DNA of 33,052 nucleotides from Runella sp. (GCF_027484545.1 NZ_JAIXST010000303.1:1-33052); one strand, 5' to 3'. Counted from the stretch's first letter, positions 16,378 to 25,100 are shown. The notes: a model not told the origin generated them from the sequence alone. Program-made: numbers and translations.

Positions 16378-16866
16378 TTACAGCCATTGATACATAACGT
16401 GGGCGTCTACTAAGTCCAGTTTTTGGTGTTGGTACGCTTTAGGAAGCGTGCCGATAATGCTAAAGCCGCATTTTTGCCAAAGTCGCACGGCTACTTCATT
16501 GGTAGCAATGACGCAATTGAACTGCATGGCTTTGAAGCCTAATCGTTTGGCTTCCGTCAATGAAAAACGACACATCTGTTCGGCAATACCACGTCCGCGA
16601 AAATCAGGATGAACCATATACCCTGCGTTGACAACGTGGCTTCCCAAATCAGGTTGATTGGCTTTCAGGAAAAAAGTGCCGACTATTTTCCCCTCCATTT
16701 CAGCGACATACGTGTATTTGTCAGCATTGAACCAGAGGGTCAGCATTTTATCTTTTGGCGAATTGGGAGCGTACATATAGGTGTCTCCGGCCCGTATGAC
16801 AGGTTCAATAATTTTCCAAACGGCCTCTTGGTCGGAAGGAAGTGCAGGACTGATTTGAATAGACAT
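16378..16866 (-). CDS. GNAT-family N-acetyltransferase
   Basis: A 162-aa acetyl-CoA-dependent acetyltransferase. The domain spans the protein: an N-terminal IQISPALPSDQEAVWKIIEP strand-helix, the central YVAEMEGKIVGTFFLK, then motif A with VHPDFRGRGIAEQMCRFSL (R-G-x-G-I/A pyrophosphate loop) and motif B near ATNEVAVRLWQKCGFSIIG. The acceptor is not evident; the closest-looking relatives are generic small-molecule acetylases. It follows the RidA-like gene after 3 nt and is surely co-transcribed with it and the SIS gene. Confidence 0.9.
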   Translation of the reverse strand: MSIQISPALPSDQEAVWKIIEPVIRAGDTYMYAPNSPKDKMLTLWFNADKYTYVAEMEGKIVGTFFLKANQPDLGSHVVNAGYMVHPDFRGRGIAEQMCRFSLTEAKRLGFKAMQFNCVIATNEVAVRLWQKCGFSIIGTLPKAYQHQKLDLVDAHVMYQWL

Positions 16867-16869
16867 AAC

Positions 16870-17325
16870 TTATTTTAAAACAGCGATTGCTTCGATTTCG
16901 ATTAGAATAGCAGGGTCATACAACCCTTCAACAAACAAAAGCGTACTGGCTGGCGGGCGATTGGCTGGGATGTATTCGTTCCGAACTTCCCGAATAATGC
17001 CCAGAGCCCCTTCCTGCTTTGACTTAACGTAAAAAGTCAACTTTACAAGATTATTGAAATCTGCTCCACTCGCTGCCGAAACTGTTTTTATGTTTTCAAA
17101 AACCTGCTTGGTTTGTGCTTTTAAATCCCCCTTTCCTACTATTTCCCCTTTTGCATTCACGGAAACTTGCCCCGAAATGAAAGCCGTTTTTCCCTCATTG
17201 ATGATAACGACCTGAGAATAGTTGGAAACAGGAGGCAATTCCTTCGGGTTGATTACTGACTTATTTTGGGCAAACACCCCTTTTGCCAGTAGAAAACAGA
17301 ACAGATACACTGATAACTCTTTCAT
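16870..17325 (-). CDS. Exported RidA/YjgF-family protein
   Basis: A Rid-superfamily trimeric protein, 151 aa. Unlike cytosolic RidA it starts with a signal peptide (MKELSVYLFCFLLAKGVFAQ), so it is likely periplasmic. The Rid core follows: AFISGQVSVNAKGEIVGKGD, QTKQVFENIKTVSAASGADF and a C-terminal ILIEIEAIAVL. In archetypal RidA the deaminase arginine (Arg105) lies in a PARS segment; here the matching stretch reads PPAST, so that arginine appears to be missing and enamine/imine deaminase activity should not be assumed. It sits 2 nt after the SIS gene and 3 nt before the GNAT gene, so the three are one operon. Confidence 0.85.
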   Translation of the reverse strand: MKELSVYLFCFLLAKGVFAQNKSVINPKELPPVSNYSQVVIINEGKTAFISGQVSVNAKGEIVGKGDLKAQTKQVFENIKTVSAASGADFNNLVKLTFYVKSKQEGALGIIREVRNEYIPANRPPASTLLFVEGLYDPAILIEIEAIAVLK

Positions 17326-17327
17326 AA

Positions 17328-18137
17328 TTAAAGGGTGTTTTGAGCGGATACGTAACTTGGTATTCCTACTTTCTCGTACATTTTAGCGATGCGGTGCGCA
17401 TGTTCGTCGTAGGCGGCCTCAAACAATTCTACGGCGCGATGGGAGCCTACCACAGCCGCGGCACTCAGCACTTTCGGAGGTTGGCCTGCTTCGGTCAGCA
17501 GCCGTGCCGTTTCAGCTTTCAGGCAGTTGATAAGGGTGGCACCTCCCACGGTAGAGCCCGGTGCTACGGGAGTATCAAGGTTAGGGACATACACCATGGC
17601 ATCGCCAACGGGAGCGCCGGTATCGAGTACCAAATCCGCAAAATCGGTCAGTTTTTTGCCATCCGCCCGTTTGGACGAACTGGCCGCTGAATGTTGACTC
17701 GTCACCAATGCTACGACTTTGATGCCTCGTTGTTGGAAAATTTCAGCCATTTCTACGGGCACGATATTGGTACCCGAAGAGGAAATGACCAAAGCGGTAT
17801 CTTGGTCGGATAAGTCGAAATTTCGCAGGATTCGCTCGGCAAAACCTGCTACATTTTCCAGAAACATGGCCTGCCGTTGTCCATTGGCGCCCACGACCAA
17901 GTTATGGAAGGTAAGCGACAGTTCAACGATGGGGTTGAATCCGGCAAATGACCCGTAGCGAGGCCACATTTCTTCCACCATGATGCGGCTGTGACCGCTG
18001 CCAAATACGTGCACCATGCGTCCCGCCAAAATGGTGTCCGTAAACCATTGGGCTGCTGTTTGGATTTGGGGTTGCTGATTTTCAATGGTTTGTAAAATGT
18101 TTTTACATTTTTCTAAGTACTCTAAAATAATACTCAT
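17328..18137 (-). CDS. SIS-domain sugar-phosphate isomerase-like protein (UPF0309 type)
   Basis: A 269-aa protein with a double-Rossmann SIS domain of the kind that binds phosphosugars. The first half has MVHVFGSGHSRIMVEEMWPR, a phosphosugar-loop style G-S-G-H-S, and VELSLTFHNLV. Then come LVISSSGTNIVPVEMAE, a second ligand loop, VVALVTSQHSA and a C-terminal GSTVGGATLINCLKAE. The order and length fit the UPF0309 group, whose exact substrate is unsettled; amino-sugar phosphates are plausible. Its operon partners downstream are the RidA-like and GNAT genes. The ROK kinase lies upstream, separated by the GxxExxY element, and the two may once have been directly adjacent. Confidence 0.88.
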   Translation of the reverse strand: MSIILEYLEKCKNILQTIENQQPQIQTAAQWFTDTILAGRMVHVFGSGHSRIMVEEMWPRYGSFAGFNPIVELSLTFHNLVVGANGQRQAMFLENVAGFAERILRNFDLSDQDTALVISSSGTNIVPVEMAEIFQQRGIKVVALVTSQHSAASSSKRADGKKLTDFADLVLDTGAPVGDAMVYVPNLDTPVAPGSTVGGATLINCLKAETARLLTEAGQPPKVLSAAAVVGSHRAVELFEAAYDEHAHRIAKMYEKVGIPSYVSAQNTL

Positions 18138-18151
18138 GTGTAGGGTTTTTT

Positions 18152-18195
18152 ATAGAACGCGGATTGAATGGATTGTACAGATTAAAACGGATTAA
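18152..18195. repeat. Left inverted repeat of the GxxExxY cassette
   Basis: The left border starts ATAGAACGCGGATT (18152-18165), then a diverged stretch, then ACAGATTAAAACGGATTAA up to the stop codon of the GxxExxY gene. The right border (18588-18620) carries the same two blocks in inverted orientation, the first one identical over 14 bp. Confidence 0.8.
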
Positions 18196-18581
18196 TTTTT
18201 GAAATTTGGTTTGAAGCAATTTTCGAAAATCTTTCGTTTAAACTCAGGCTTTTTGCCGAAATTAAGGAGCAAACCTACTTCTTTATCCGTTGCTCTAAGG
18301 TAGTTCGTTAATTGGGCTTCATGTTCTAATGCCAGCACTTCAGATGCTTTTAATTCGAGAATTACTGCGTTTTCGACGATTAAATCAGCGTAGTAATCCC
18401 CCATTTCGAATCCTTTATAATAAACTTTGATAGGTATTTGACTTTCACACATCAATCCTCTGCTTCGTAATTCAAATAACAATGCTCGCTCATAAACTTT
18501 TTCTAAAAACCCATATCCCAATTCATTATAAACCAAGTAATAAGCTTTAATAATAACATCAGTTATCTCTGAATGTAACAT
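18192..18581 (-). CDS. GxxExxY family protein (PD-(D/E)XK nuclease-like)
   Basis: A 129-aa protein of the GxxExxY family, named for the motif seen here as GFLEKVY (residues ~24-30), followed by YERALLFELRSRGL. A PD-(D/E)XK-like core is visible as YADLIVENAVILELKA: an Asp, then Glu-x-Lys ten residues on, arranged like a metal-dependent nuclease site. Cellular function is not established. The gene is bracketed by inverted repeats built on the word ACGCGGATT. It splits a minus-strand operon between the ROK kinase and the SIS gene, and its composition is more AT-rich than its neighbours. It therefore looks like a small self-contained cassette. Confidence 0.9.
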   Translation of the reverse strand: MLHSEITDVIIKAYYLVYNELGYGFLEKVYERALLFELRSRGLMCESQIPIKVYYKGFEMGDYYADLIVENAVILELKASEVLALEHEAQLTNYLRATDKEVGLLLNFGKKPEFKRKIFENCFKPNFKN

Positions 18582-18587
18582 AATTGT

Positions 18588-18620
18588 TTATCCGTTAAAT
18601 CTGTTTAATCCGCGTTCTAT
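18588..18620. repeat. Right inverted repeat of the GxxExxY cassette
   Basis: Reads TTATCCGTTAAATCTGT (18588-18604), two bases, then AATCCGCGTTCTAT (18607-18620), the reverse complement of the left border blocks. It begins 6 nt upstream of the GxxExxY start codon and runs into the ROK kinase stop codon region. Confidence 0.8.
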
Positions 18621-19507
18621 TTTATTTTCGACAGCGCAAAACCCGCAGCGCCAATAGCTCCCGCCATATCGCCGAAATTTGCCTGGACGATAGGGGTTTG
18701 TTTACCGCCCGGACGCCATTCATAAAACTCCATAAATTGGTTTAACGGACCAAAAAGTGCGTCGTCGGCAAAGGTGATACCTCCGGCAAGAACGATTAAT
18801 TCGGGAGAGAATACATTAACAACTGAACTCAGAGCTACGGCGAGTTTCTGAACGGAAGTAAGCCAAACAAGCGTGGCCCACGAATCGCCTTTTCGGTAAG
18901 CTTCGACCAGTTGCCAAGTCGATTCGAACTTATTTTTTGAGCGTTTGGCCACTGAATAATTGCCGATGGCATATTCCAAACTTCCCGGCATACCTACAAT
19001 ACTGGTTTCGTCGTCGGTGGCGTTGAGCGATAAATGTCCCAAATGTCCTGCCATTTGACTAAGTCCCTGATAGAGTTGGCCATTGATGAGCAAACCGCCC
19101 CCTACGCCCGTACCGAGGGTGAGCAAAACGACATTTTTGTAGCCTTTGGCCGCCCCGAAACGAGCTTCGGCCATGAGTGCCGAATGCGCATCATTGAGGA
19201 TATAGGTCCGTTGTCCGAAATACGAACTCCAATCAAAATTTTCGAGGCCATTCAAGCGGTTGGGCAGAAAAGAAATGTAGTTATTGTCGGGGTCAGGCAA
19301 TCCCGGGGAAGACATACCGATGGTATCGATGGGTTCTTGCCAATAGTTTCGCAAATAGGTGACCATTTCCAGTACATTTTCGCGCCATTTCCCCTCGTCA
19401 TCGTCGTGGGTAGCTACGTAATGCTGCTTTACTATTTCTCCCGTTTCATTGACAATAATGCCTTTTACGTTGGTTCCGCCAAGGTCGATGCCGATTGCTG
19501 TTTTCAT
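18617..19507 (-). CDS. ROK-family sugar kinase lacking the zinc motif
   Basis: A 296-aa ATP-dependent sugar kinase of the ROK family. The N-terminal phosphate loop is GIDLGGTNVKGIIVNETG; the catalytic Asp lies in ILNDAHSALMAEARFG; LTLGTGVGGGLLINGQLYQG forms the sugar and ATP region; and MAGHLGHLSL carries the conserved histidines. The ROK zinc signature C-x-C-G-x2-G-C-x-E is replaced by SIVGMPGSLE: Ser, Val and Ser stand where the three cysteines should be, with the glycines and Glu kept. Glucose or N-acyl-hexosamine is a plausible substrate. The gene lies upstream of the SIS gene and may be a partner of it in sugar-phosphate metabolism. Confidence 0.9.
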   Translation of the reverse strand: MKTAIGIDLGGTNVKGIIVNETGEIVKQHYVATHDDDEGKWRENVLEMVTYLRNYWQEPIDTIGMSSPGLPDPDNNYISFLPNRLNGLENFDWSSYFGQRTYILNDAHSALMAEARFGAAKGYKNVVLLTLGTGVGGGLLINGQLYQGLSQMAGHLGHLSLNATDDETSIVGMPGSLEYAIGNYSVAKRSKNKFESTWQLVEAYRKGDSWATLVWLTSVQKLAVALSSVVNVFSPELIVLAGGITFADDALFGPLNQFMEFYEWRPGGKQTPIVQANFGDMAGAIGAAGFALSKIK

Positions 19508-19518
19508 ATTTTTTTAAG

Positions 19519-19588
19519 TGTCAAGTTCAGAGTGCAGAATGTCGAATGAAGAATTTAAAACTCGGCATTCTGTACTCTGAACTTGACA
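19519..19588. repeat. 23-bp inverted repeat between ROK kinase and four-helix-bundle genes
   Basis: Arms at 19519-19541 and 19566-19588 are complementary over 23 positions with a single G/T mismatch, around a 24-nt loop. Words are TGTCAAGTTCAGAGT and CAGAATG. It starts 11 nt upstream of the kinase start codon, so it occupies that gene's leader and could fold in its mRNA. Similar words recur at 20013-20055 on the other side of the four-helix-bundle gene. Confidence 0.85.
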
Positions 19589-19594
19589 TTCCAA

Positions 19595-19960
19595 TTAGGG
19601 TTTTATCCGATTTTTCTTGGCGGTTAGGACTGAGGCTGAGAAAATGGCTAATAGTTCATTGGCTTCTTTCATCAGTTCTTCCAAACGTTTTTCTTCCATA
19701 ATTTCTGCTTCAGTCAAAAGTTCCATCCAAAACAACGACTCATCAGCCTCTTCTTCACTGATATGGATTTTATTAATAAAATCAGCTTGAGATTTAGCTC
19801 GACAGGCAGCGCGATAATTGGCTCCAACGGATGTTCCCGAACGAAGCAACTGCTTTGCTATGACTGCACTTACTTTATCATTAGGTAATGCCTGTACCAA
19901 TTTAATCACTCGAAGAGAAAATAACTTTGTCCGCTGTTTCAAATCTTGTTTCGGCTTCAT
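19595..19960 (-). CDS. Four-helix-bundle protein (S23/23S-IVS family)
   Basis: A 121-aa all-helical protein of the family related to S23, the protein encoded in intervening sequences of some 23S rRNA genes, and to Avd of diversity-generating retroelements. Signature stretches are LQ or VQALPNDKVSAVIAKQLLR, RSGTSVGANYRAACRAKS, FINKIHISEEEADESLFWME and LTEAEIM...LMKEANELLAIFSAS. Function outside those contexts is unknown. No reverse transcriptase, template/variable repeat or rRNA is in the window, so neither specialised role applies. The gene sits between word-repeat patches and breaks the SDR-to-kinase interval, which suggests a small mobile or repeat-associated unit. Confidence 0.9.
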   Translation of the reverse strand: MKPKQDLKQRTKLFSLRVIKLVQALPNDKVSAVIAKQLLRSGTSVGANYRAACRAKSQADFINKIHISEEEADESLFWMELLTEAEIMEEKRLEELMKEANELLAIFSASVLTAKKNRIKP

Positions 19961-20012
19961 TCTCAGATTGTAATTTTTTGATAATCAATATTTTGTATTA
20001 TTTTTCTCAACC

Positions 20013-20055
20013 TCGACACTCTGCATTCTTCCCTCGACACTCTATCTCGACACTC
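20013..20055. repeat. TCGACACTCT word-repeat patch
   Basis: Three copies of TCGACACTC(T) at 20013, 20034 and 20047, with CTGCATTCTTCC between the first two. The last copy overlaps the SDR stop codon (20054-20056). The words are the complement of those in the inverted repeat at 19519-19588, so the four-helix-bundle gene is bracketed by related repeats. Confidence 0.75.
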
Positions 20056-20851
20056 AATACTGCCCCTCCGTCACTCCCCAACCTCCATCCACGGCCAGTA
20101 CTTGGCCCGTTGTAAATTTTGAGTAATCAGACATAAAATAGACAGCAGCTCCGTCTAAATCAGTAGGTTGGCCGTTACGGCCGCCGTCTAAGGGTTGCTT
20201 GGATTTGACAAAATTCATAATGACATCGTCTTGAGAGGCACGTTGACTCATGGGCGTCTCGACGAGTGCGGGGGCTAAGATGTTTACTCGGATGTTGTCT
20301 TTGGCATAATAAGCGGCAATGGATTTGGTAAAACCGATGATGGCTGATTTGGTAGTGGCGTAAGCGTGGGTGGTAAAATACTTGGGCGAGGGCGAATATC
20401 CCAAAACGGAGCCTACATTTAGAATGGTGCCACCCGATTTTTGCTTTAAAAATTGTTGAATGGCCGCTTGGTTGGAAAGCATGAGCGAGGTAAGATTGAG
20501 TTCAAAGGTTTTGTTCCAACCTTCGAGGGTAAGTTCGTGCAACGGTCCGTCCCCATACTTGCGTCCGCTTCCTCCGGCTACGTGGTATAAACCATCGAAG
20601 CTCCCAAATTCAGTAATTGCTCGATGAATTGCTTTCTCGGCAGTGGCGGGTTGAGAAGCATCGCCTTGAATAGCTACGGCAACGTGGCTACCCAATTGTT
20701 TTTGGGCTTCGTCGCAACTGTCTGGATTACGACCCACCACCGCCACGCGTGCTCCTTGACTCACAAAAGCCTTCGCGGCTGAAAGCCCAAGCCCCGTTGT
20801 GCCGCCCATGATAACAATTGTTTTATCTTCGAGCCATTTTTCGGAAAGCAT
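20054..20851 (-). CDS. SDR-family oxidoreductase
   Basis: A classical short-chain dehydrogenase/reductase, 265 aa, NAD(P)H-dependent. The cofactor loop is GGTTGLGLSAAKAF, with VAVVGRN after the second strand (Arg suggests NADPH). YHVAGGSG replaces the usual NNAG. The catalytic triad is Ser in NVGSVLGYS, then Tyr and Lys in YATTKSA. The C-terminus GQVLAVDGGWGVTEGQY is typical of the family. The substrate is not readable; neighbouring sugar genes suggest a polyol or sugar derivative. It heads the minus-strand run, separated from the ROK kinase by the four-helix-bundle insert. The stop overlaps a repeat patch. Confidence 0.92.
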   Translation of the reverse strand: MLSEKWLEDKTIVIMGGTTGLGLSAAKAFVSQGARVAVVGRNPDSCDEAQKQLGSHVAVAIQGDASQPATAEKAIHRAITEFGSFDGLYHVAGGSGRKYGDGPLHELTLEGWNKTFELNLTSLMLSNQAAIQQFLKQKSGGTILNVGSVLGYSPSPKYFTTHAYATTKSAIIGFTKSIAAYYAKDNIRVNILAPALVETPMSQRASQDDVIMNFVKSKQPLDGGRNGQPTDLDGAAVYFMSDYSKFTTGQVLAVDGGWGVTEGQY

Positions 20852-20985
20852 ACTTAATTTTGTTTTTAGAATTTGGCTGTTTTGGCGGCAAAAACGCCCA
20901 TTTTTGAGAAATAAATACCAACTTATTATAAAAAGTTGAACAGGCTTTTATCTTACCTAAATCGTTCAAAAAATAGTTTATATTC

Positions 20986-21909
20986 GTGACTCAGGCAACG
21001 TATTTTTTAGAAGAAGTAGAGGCATTTTTGTTGCAGTGGCGGTCAGAGATTCCTTTGACGGTTGAGCCCTTGAGTATACCCTTTCCCTTTTTTTACTTCG
21101 ATGACCGAAAACTCATCGTTCACTGTATTTCGCTTGATGCATTGAGCGTGGATATGCCCGTTTCGTTTTTTGCAGAATTGTCAGAAAAAATGGAAGCACG
21201 AGGCATTAAAATCATTCACTTATGGGAGGATGTGTGGTATACCCACAAGGAAGGAGTGCAATCGCGTTTGCGGGCTGCGTTTGGCGAAACGCAGCGCATT
21301 CCCGCTCGTCTGACGAAAGTAAAACGTATTGATAAGCCAACGTTAGATGCTTTTATCCAAAAGAATCACTTGCAGGTTACTACTATGGCGAAATATAAGT
21401 ACGGTCTTTTTTTGCCAAAACAATACGAAAGAATTATCAGGACAAGTCTTCCATTCAGCATCCACTGTGGCACTCATTCACAATCCACTCATTTACTCAT
21501 TCATGAATTCACTCATTCAGAGGAAGTTCTCGTGGCAGTGGCTTCTTTTAGCGGAGGGAAAAAGATACTGCGCGAGGGACAAACGTACCGCTCGTTTGAA
21601 TTGATTCGTTTTGCCAATCTGTTGGATTGTACTGTCGTAGGAGGCTTGGATAAATTATTGAAAGCATTTACCAAAGAAGTGTTTCCCGATGATATTATGA
21701 CGTATGCCGATCGTGATTGGTCCGATGGGCGCAGTTATGAACGGTTGGGTTTTGAGCGGGTTGGAAGCACACCTCCACAAGTGTTTTTTGTAAATCCAAC
21801 AATGATGGAGCGCCATTATGCTGAACGCTTAAACGAGGCTGAAATACCTGTGGATTGGATAAAGGTTTTGAACGCGGGGAATTGGAAGTTTTTGAAGAAA
21901 TTTAAGTAG
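20986..21909 (+). CDS. Hypothetical protein with a GNAT-like C-terminal fold and an in-frame octamer-repeat insert
   Basis: A 307-aa cytosolic protein without a firm family name. The second half (LVAVASFSGGKKI, RSFELIRFANLLDCTVVGGL, LLKAF, IMTYADRDWSDGRSYERLGF) resembles the C-terminal module seen in some phage homing-endonuclease and DNA-modification proteins. The first half (FYFDDRKLIVHC, KIIHLWEDVWY) looks like a small nuclease-style or recognition fold, but I see no catalytic motif. It starts at a GTG (20986). Residues 163-178 (THSQSTHLLIHEFTHS) come from degenerate CACTCATT repeats and interrupt the join to LVAVASF. The gene stands alone between divergently and similarly oriented neighbours. 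Confidence 0.7.
   Translation: MTQATYFLEEVEAFLLQWRSEIPLTVEPLSIPFPFFYFDDRKLIVHCISLDALSVDMPVSFFAELSEKMEARGIKIIHLWEDVWYTHKEGVQSRLRAAFGETQRIPARLTKVKRIDKPTLDAFIQKNHLQVTTMAKYKYGLFLPKQYERIIRTSLPFSIHCGTHSQSTHLLIHEFTHSEEVLVAVASFSGGKKILREGQTYRSFELIRFANLLDCTVVGGLDKLLKAFTKEVFPDDIMTYADRDWSDGRSYERLGFERVGSTPPQVFFVNPTMMERHYAERLNEAEIPVDWIKVLNAGNWKFLKKFK
21471..21517. repeat. CACTCATT octamer repeats inside a coding region
   Basis: CACTCATT or a one-base variant occurs at 21471, 21486, 21494 and 21510, at 8- or near-16-base spacing, within the gene at 20986-21909. This is the complement of the AATGAGTG tract at 16321-16360. The stretch is 48 bp, exactly 16 codons, so it is read through in frame. Confidence 0.85.
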
Positions 21910-22063
21910 AGTTAGTTTATAGGAAACACAGCACAATCAGGCATATTCTAAAGTTACTGAATAAAGTGTTTCATTTGGAGAAGATGGTACATGGAATTTC
22001 TAAAATAACGCTATTTATGGCTGTTTTGAGGGTATTGTGTTATAAATGGTCAAAATCGTACTA

Positions 22064-22093
22064 TTTGATTTGTCCAAAAAAATATTTACTTTG
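22064..22093 (+). promoter_or_regulatory. Promoter of the SusC/SusD cluster
   Basis: TTTG at 22064-22067 and TTACTTTG at 22086-22093 (one mismatch to TAnnTTTG) are 18 nt apart. Transcription would begin near 22100, about 45 nt before the ATG at 22146. It lies inside the upstream extension of the open frame, which argues that the extension is not translated. Confidence 0.55.
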
Positions 22094-22145
22094 CAATAAA
22101 GTATTTTCAATTTTTTTCACACTTAAATTTAAACAACCATCACCA

Positions 22146-25100
22146 ATGAAAAGAAAGCTACTCTATTACAAGGTGCTTATTCTTTCGCTGATTTCAACGC
22201 TGAGTTTTGCACAAAACGTTGATGTGAAAGGACGAGTCGCAGACGGTAAAGGTGACGCCATTTATGGGGTCAATATTGTGGTAAAAGGTTCCAATCAAGG
22301 AACGGTTACCAATGATAAAGGGGATTATAGTATTAGTGTAAAGAAAGGTGCAACGCTGACGTTCAGTTACATTGGCTTTGCTGCTAAAGAAGTAGTAGTA
22401 GGTAACAGTTCGGTTATTAATGTATCGCTGACCCCACAGGACAATGTGTTGAACGAAGTCGTAGTAACGGCGCTTGGTATCAAAAAGGAGAAAAAAGCGC
22501 TGGGGTATTCAGTTTCTGAAATTAAGGGAGAAGACCTTACCCAAGCTCGTACCAACAACATGGCTAACTCGCTTCAGGGTAAAGTGGCGGGTCTGAATAT
22601 CTCAGCACCTGCTTCGGGCCCTGCGGGTTCAACCCGGATTATTATTCGTGGAAACGGTTCTATTTCAGGCAATAACCAACCATTGATTGTAGTGGATGGT
22701 ATTCCGGTTAATAACGATAACCTCGGTAACGCAGGTATGTGGGGCGGTGGTGACCGCGGCGACGGTATTTCGAGCCTTAATCCTGATGAAATCGAAAATA
22801 TCAGCGTGCTGAAAGGGGCTACTGCAGCCGCTCTTTACGGTTCGCGTGCTTCCAACGGAGCTATTTTGGTCACTACCAAAGGCGGCAAGGCCGGTAAAGG
22901 TATCGGTGTGGAAGTAAACAGCAACTTCGTAGCGGAAGATTTGCTGATCAGAAAGTTTGAAAACTACCAGTATGTATACGGTGCTGGTAATAACGGTGTG
23001 AAGCCAACTACTGTACAGGAAGCGTTGACTTCCAATAGCTGGGGAGGCAAATTGGATGGCACAAGTGTGATTCAATTTGACGGCAAATCGCGTCCCTATT
23101 CGGCCGTGAAAGACAACATGACTAATTTTTACCAGACGGGAAGCACCTTTACAAATTCCGTGGCTCTTACTGGGGCCACCGAAAGTGTTACGTACCGTTT
23201 CTCGATGAATGACCTTAACAACAAGAGTGTTATTCCAGGGGCAGGTCTTAAAAGAAATAATTTTGCCTTGAACGTAAACGGAAATTTGGGTAAAAAACTT
23301 TCGTTTGTTTCCAATGTGAAGTATGTTATTGAGAAAGCTACCAACCGTCCCCGTTTGTCGGATTCTCCTGGTAGTGCTACCTATGCCATCAATGCTATGC
23401 CAACTTCTCTGGGGGTGGCGGCATTAAAAGAAAGTCAGGTGACGGATCAAAACTACGAACTCACGTGGTCGGACAATATCTACATTCAAAATCCTTACTA
23501 TGCCGCTGCTGAGTGGAAAAATTCGGATAAAAAGAACCGGCTTATCGGTGCTTTTGAACCTCGCTTTAACCTGACAGATTGGCTGTACGTGAAAGGTCGC
23601 TTAGGATTTGATAATTTCAACTACCGTTATCAGGACATAACGCCTTACGGTACCCCTTTCTCAACGCGCGGAAATTACAACGTGACTAATCGTAATTTTA
23701 CCGAAACCAATGCCGATTTGATGTTGGGTTTTGACAAAAAAATTGCCGAAAAAATTGGCATAAACGTATTGTTAGGTGGAAACCAAATGAGACAAACGTA
23801 CCTAAATTCAAATTATGGTAGCGGAGCATTGAACATTCCGTTCTTCTACGATATTTCAAACGGAGATCCTTCGGGGCGCGGCATTGGCGAGCAGTTGGTT
23901 CGGAAGCGTATCAATTCGGTGTATGGTTCGGCGGAGTTTTCCTACAACGGCTATTTGTACGTAACGGCTACCGCTCGTAATGATTGGTTTTCAACTTTAG
24001 CGCCAGGTAACAACAGTATTTTGTATCCTTCGGTAGGGGCAAGTTTTGTATTGTCGGAAGCAGTAAAATTGCCTTCAGCCATCAATTATCTGAAATTGCG
24101 TTCGTCATGGGCTCAGGCAGGTGGAGATACAGATCCGTATAATTTATCGTTGTATTATGGCCTTTCGGGCGCTCACTTAGGGGCACCTTTGGCCCAAATC
24201 AATGGTGGGCAGGTCCCTAATGCTGCCCTTCAGCCACTTACGTCAACTACCTTTGAAGCAGGTTTTGACACACGTTTATTTAATAACAGAGTCGGAATTG
24301 ACTTTGCGTATTATACCCGTAAAACCACCAATGACATTGTAGGAGCTACGATTTCGGCCACCTCAGGCTACGGCAATGCTTTGTTTAACGTAGGGGAGAT
24401 CGAAAACAAAGGGATAGAGTTGTTGATTAACTACAAAGTCTTGAACGCTAAAGATTTTACGTGGGATGCTTCGTTCAATATGGGTTACAACAAAAGCCAG
24501 GTAGTGAGCCTATACAAAGACTTGAAAACGATTCGGGTAGATGAAAACCGGACCAGAACGGCTTATATCAACCACGTAGTGGGGCTGCCTTATAGCCAAG
24601 TGCAAGGCTTTGATTTTAAAAGAGATGCTGCCGGCAACGTAGTACACGATGCCCAAGGATTCCCAATTCAGGGAGCGTTAACCAACTTTGGTACGGGAGT
24701 TGCCCCGTTGACTTTTGGCCTAAACAACTCGTTTCGTTACAAAGGCGTGGGGGTGAGTTTCCTGATTGACGGTAAATTTGGCGGTCATATATTCTCGGGA
24801 ACAAATTCTTACGCCTTTCGTAGAGGTTTAACAGAAGAGACTTTGGAAGGCCGTGAAGGTGGGCTCATCGGAAAAGGAGTCAATGAAAAAGGAGAAGCCA
24901 ATACGGTAAAAGTTTCGGCCCAGGATTATGCGTCACGCGTGGCGAATAACATCGCCACTCCTTTTGTATATAGCTCCGACTTCCTGAAACTTCGTCAGAT
25001 TATTATTGATTACAGCATTCCTTCAAAAGTATTGGGACGTTCACCGTTCAAGAGTGCTTCGGTTTCTATTGTAGGCCGTAACCTGTTGATTTTGATGAAG

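Noticed and set aside
19595-19960. Diversity-generating retroelement suggested by the Avd-like four-helix bundle
   Set aside because: No reverse transcriptase, template repeat or variable repeat is in the window.
21966-22145. Longer SusC N-terminus
   Set aside because: It would place 60 residues before the signal peptide and overlap the promoter at 22064-22093.
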